A DNA stretch of 64,000 bases from Oasisia sp. SBJ-2009 (taxonomy: Eukaryota; Annelida; Polychaeta; Sabellida; Siboglinidae): assembly GCA_964017155.1 (NCBI GenBank), contig OZ024854.1, forward strand, positions 11,686,392 to 11,750,391. Direction: 5' to 3'. The first letter of the stretch is position 1. Every line of letters starts with the position of its first letter. A program made the position numbers and the translations under genes. The notes under the pieces are model-generated. The model made no database searches. It had not been told where the DNA came from and worked only from the letters and a program-made list of their open reading frames with translations. Below, one piece after another: positions 60,541-64,000 of this stretch.

Positions 60541-62993
60541 AACAAGACATCGTTGGGGTGCGCATCGAGAAGGTTCATTATTATATCGTTGTCAATGACC
60601 ACTTGCATCGTCTCACGGGTTACCATCTGTAGAAGCAGATCTGAAATATAGAGAACGCCTACGTAAGAAATGTATGTTTTTATATTACCGACTTACACAC
60701 AACCAAAAGCGATATTGTAGAAAAATATAATGTTTCAATGTTATACCTTTCACGGTGAGCCCGACTATATAGTATAATCACATAATAATTAAAAGGTAAT
60801 ATTAATACATGTAATGATATTAACAGTAGCAATAACAGCATCTGCGTTTGATCACGTGATACTTACGTTATCCATGTAGCCCTTGAAGTAGCTATCGACG
60901 GCTTCCTTGATGTACGAGCCGATCACCAGAGGGCAGTGGCTGTTCCGGATGGGACCTGTGTGTACAAAAGTATGACCAAATGTACATCATTTTATTATTA
61001 TCAATTGTTGCTCAAAGTGGAGACTGGTGAAGTGTTTTACTTGATTAAAAAAGTGTTTGTATATGCTTTCTTGTTTATTACATTCTTGTTTGTGTGCGCG
61101 CGCGTGTGTGCGCAGAATTAGTCTAGCGGAGAATATGTTTGTGCGCATGCGCGAGTATGTGCGCATGCGTACGTGCGACTACGCGCGTGCGTGTCGGATT
61201 GTCTTATGCGACGTCAGTGGGATGCCCGGAAGCACAACGTGATGGTTACTTACTCTGGAAAGGGGCTGGTTTCTGTTCATCCAGCAACTCTCCGTCAGGT
61301 CCGTCTTTTCTGAGGAACATCCACAGTTCTTCCCCGTCCCACTTGATCTCGACGTACACCCAGGAAGACGCTTCAGCCTGACACACGAACACGTGACACA
61401 ATCGGGGAAATGACCGGTTGACATGCACCAGACTGTATTACGTCTAAATAACACATATCTCTGGCTGCTTTTCTGCTAATACTGCTGCTGATGCTACTAC
61501 TGCTACTGCTACTGCTACTGCTACTGCTACTGCTACTGCTACTGCTACTGCTACTATGACTATACTGCTACCGCTACTGCTACTACTGCTACTGCTAATA
61601 CTGCTGCTGCTGCTGCTGCTACTACTGCTGCTGCTGCTGTTGCTGCTACTGCTACTGCTACTGCTACTGCTACTGCTACTGCTACTGCTACTGCTACTGC
61701 TACTGCTACTGCTACTGCTACTGCTACTGCTACTGCTACTGCTACTGCTACTGCTACTGCTACTGCTACTGCTACTGCTACCGCTACCGCTACCGCTACC
61801 GCTACCGCTACTGCTACTACACTCACAGCGATTGCCGATATATCTGCGTCTGCTATTCCTGCGTCACGGGCCTTGAGACCTGCGCTGACAACGTCGCCCT
61901 TTATTGAGCAGTACAGCGAGTTTCCTGCAGCGTACGGCACCGTGGCGTCTGGGTGACAATCGTTGCTGATGAATGCGTTGCCTAGGTCAGTGCTGCCGCC
62001 ATGGTACTTGAAGAGGAAAGTAATATCCAAGGAGGTCATGCTGTCGTAGTTGTTGGAGAAGAAGGGAATTTCGAGGCGGCCGCCGTTGAAGAGACCACAA
62101 CGATTGCCTTCGGGACAGGATGGATCGGACACAACCGTGACGCCGTCGTTGAACACGTAGACGCCATTGTCCGTCAGTTGGTGTTCGTTCTCGAAGTTGA
62201 TGCAAAACAACTTACGCTCAACCTCTGCAATGCAACGCAAACGATATAACTTAGGACAGGAATAGGAATAAATATTTGCATTGGCCATAGGGAAACTATA
62301 ATATGTATAGAGGTTCGAAGAAAGAATGTGATGTCTGAATTCGAGAAAATTACATGGGAAAGTAAGTGAGGCATGAAGTGATTAAGACATTTGACAAGAA
62401 CAATCGTTTCAAGGCGAACGGTTGTCGCGCGGTAGAGCTCCAAACTGTCAATCGAGGGGACGGTGGTTCAACCCCACGTACCGCCGTTTCGAAACTTAGA
62501 TAAGTTCGTTCACCCCACATTCGCCTGTGTCTTTCGGAAGAGACACTAAAAGCCGGTGGTAATTGTGTAACTTTTAGTGAACTCAATAACTCCAGAGAAG
62601 GACAACTCCTGCATTGGGCTGTTTGGAGGTAACCACATGAGACCATTTGCACACCTGACACCATAACAGAAAACCAAGTGGCACATGTGCTTCAAGATCA
62701 CTTTGTACACGAATAACTGCTCAAACAACATTTACCATGTGTTGGGACGGGCGCCACGCCAGTTACTGGTTCGAAGTAACCACAAACACCAGTGTCGTCA
62801 GGGTCGGAGTACACCGCGACACATGTCAACTTCTCTTGGTTCCAGAAGGTGCAGTTGGGACACGTCATCGGGAAAGCGTTCCACTTGTCACTTCCAGCGG
62901 TTCGCTCGCACATGTAGAACTTCTGGCAGTTGTTTGGGTCAGCCGCGAATCCGGGGGTGCTCTTTGTCAGGTTGTAGCACAATGAGCACCTCT
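60525..62993 (-). CDS. Chitin-binding and LamG-domain protein, Pif/BMSP-like (3' part)
   Basis: Five exons in transcript order: 62993-62736, 62224-61827, 61377-61254, 60955-60867, 60626-60525 (stop TAA). Borders and phases agree, giving about 323 codons. Exon 1 seen here encodes a chitin-binding type-2 (peritrophin-A) domain with its cysteines (NNCQKFYMCE, TCPNCTFW, LTC, TGVC). The next three exons encode a concanavalin/LamG-like fold: LFCINFENEHQL, GGRLEIPFFSNNYDSM, SLDITFLFKYHGG, WVYVEIKWDGEELWMFLR and FKGYMDN. This order matches the C-terminal part of mollusc Pif/BMSP shell-matrix proteins, which bind chitin and calcium carbonate and are secreted. The upstream part (signal peptide, VWA and further chitin-binding domains in that family) would lie right of the window. 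A function in shell or cuticle matrix is inferred. Confidence 0.82.
61488..61822. repeat. (CTACTG)n hexanucleotide/trinucleotide tract next to exon donor
   Basis: More than 300 bp of CTG/CTA triplets. It begins immediately past the donor of the 398-bp LamG exon (minus strand GCT|GTGAGTGTAGTAGC). Open in all relevant frames (AVAVAV on minus, LLLL on plus), but these are artefacts. Confidence 0.95.
62411..62560 (+). mobile_element. tRNA-derived SINE (V-type), second copy
   Basis: Head GGTTGTCGCGCGGTAGAGC, B box GGTTCAACCCCACG, and body TTCACCCCACATTCGCCTG and CACTAAAAGCCGGTGGT, matching 58391-58640. It lies in an intron of the chitin-binding/LamG gene. Confidence 0.8.
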
Positions 62994-63268
62994 CTGTAAG
63001 CAAGTGAAAAGACAAGTTGCAGAATTTAATCACACGTGACTTACTTAAACATATCTTCACACTCTGAACATAGTCAGTCGACAATCGTCCTCGAAATTGT
63101 TTGAGTTGATGCAACTTTTTAGGTTTCACTCTTGGTCTATCCCGTCAGCTTTATTTCGCTTTCAGTTTCTGTCTTTCCGTGTCTCTGTCTTTCTGTGCCT
63201 ATATGTGTATATGTGTGTCACTGTCTCTTAAACTCTGCTCCTTTCTATATCTCTCTCTCTCTGTCTGG

Positions 63269-63302
<34 letters not shown>

Positions 63303-64000
63303 TATCCCACTCTCTCTCATCTTCCTTCTGTCCCCCTTCATCTCTCTGTCATATGTTCCTCGGTCATTCTCTTCTCATCTTCCCTGGGGTGTTCCACGTG
63401 ACTGCTTGTCGGGTAATGTTTGATGGTTATTTCCTCAGTCCTAATCACCTCCATGTTCTCGTCTTTATTTTGGTCTGGTGATAGTTGATTGATTTACTCC
63501 TACCGTTTCGTGTTGTGAAACTTATCTGACCATTTTGATGTGAAGAATACTGCGCTGGCATTTGAAGATGAAAATTGGTTTGGGTTTAATGTTTTCTGTG
63601 CACGTTGCCATGTCCCGAGCCACAAAATAACACAGATTTGATATTTGTTTTAAAGGACAAAAAAAGGCTACGGCTTCGTGTCATACACCTAATAGAGTTT
63701 ATACAAAGTAGCAATTTCCACATATACTCAATTTTTTAACGTCAGCGGTTTACTCAGAATGTGACTTTAACGTCTAAAATTCTAACGAAATCCACGATGG
63801 TCTAGACGCCGCCATAGGTGAAGGGTTAATTTGGCTTGGCCATTCAGCGCGCGGCATTCTATATCTCGGTCAGCTTCCGGCGACGCTGTTAAGGGTCAAC
63901 AACTTCGAGTCTTCGACAGTTCGTTGAGTTGGCGTGACATCTAGCAGCTGCTTATAGACGTATATCTAAATCTGTGGTTAAATCTATGGTAAACTTTAGT
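62994..64000. other. Intron or upstream sequence without recognised exons
   Basis: No exon of the Pif-like gene could be supported here. A CT-rich tract at 63253-63320 and AT-rich unique sequence are present. Confidence 0.5.

Noticed and set aside
61556..62288. Poly-Leu frame on plus and poly-Ala/Val extension on minus
   Set aside because: Products of the CTG/CTA repeat; on minus the real exon ends at the GTGAGT donor at 61826.

Overview
The window is eukaryotic nuclear DNA, AT-rich, intron-rich and full of repeats. The gene content points to an invertebrate metazoan, most likely a mollusc. The main clue is a terminal gene that combines a chitin-binding type-2 domain with a laminin-G-like domain, as in Pif/BMSP-type shell-matrix proteins. 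I rebuilt the gene models by reading splice sites, checking codon phase across every junction, and comparing with family members recalled from memory. No database search was possible.

Layout. 0.6-23.7 kb: two copies of a CYP20-type cytochrome P450 gene arranged tail to tail. The + strand copy (635-5848) lacks its first four exons, which lie beyond the left edge. The - strand copy (23664-9722) is complete: 11 exons, 476 codons. The copies sit in an inverted duplication whose arms run about 185-6834 and 8856-15960, around a 2-kb spacer. 23.7-27.1 kb: intergenic, with a 1.32-kb foldback element bounded by a perfect 8-bp target-site duplication. 27.1-40.6 kb (+): complete aladin gene (AAAS), 15 exons, 515 aa. 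Its introns hold a ~900-bp minisatellite, LINE and SINE fragments, and two tandem arrays built from its own exon edges: the acceptor side of exon 6 and the donor side of exon 11. 42.8-44.0 kb (-): single-exon ankyrin-repeat protein. 46.5-48.4 kb (+): long uninterrupted reverse-transcriptase ORF of a non-LTR retrotransposon. 48.9-54.5 kb (+): complete SNAPC3 gene, 9 exons, 379 aa. 59.9-55.1 kb (-): complete RBM48 gene, 4 exons, 442 aa. SNAPC3 and RBM48 converge, with poly(A) signals facing each other about 35 bp apart. 63.0-60.5 kb (-): 3' part of the chitin-binding/LamG gene, with upstream exons outside the window.

The host genes are mostly unrelated housekeeping genes: nuclear pore (AAAS), snRNA transcription (SNAPC3) and minor-spliceosome biology (RBM48). 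SNAPC3 and RBM48 both act in snRNA/splicing biology, but their adjacency may be chance. I see no operon, CRISPR or other prokaryotic system. The most unusual features are structural: the large palindrome carrying the P450 pair, the exon-edge tandem arrays that multiply splice sites in AAAS, and two foldback transposons with clear target-site duplications.
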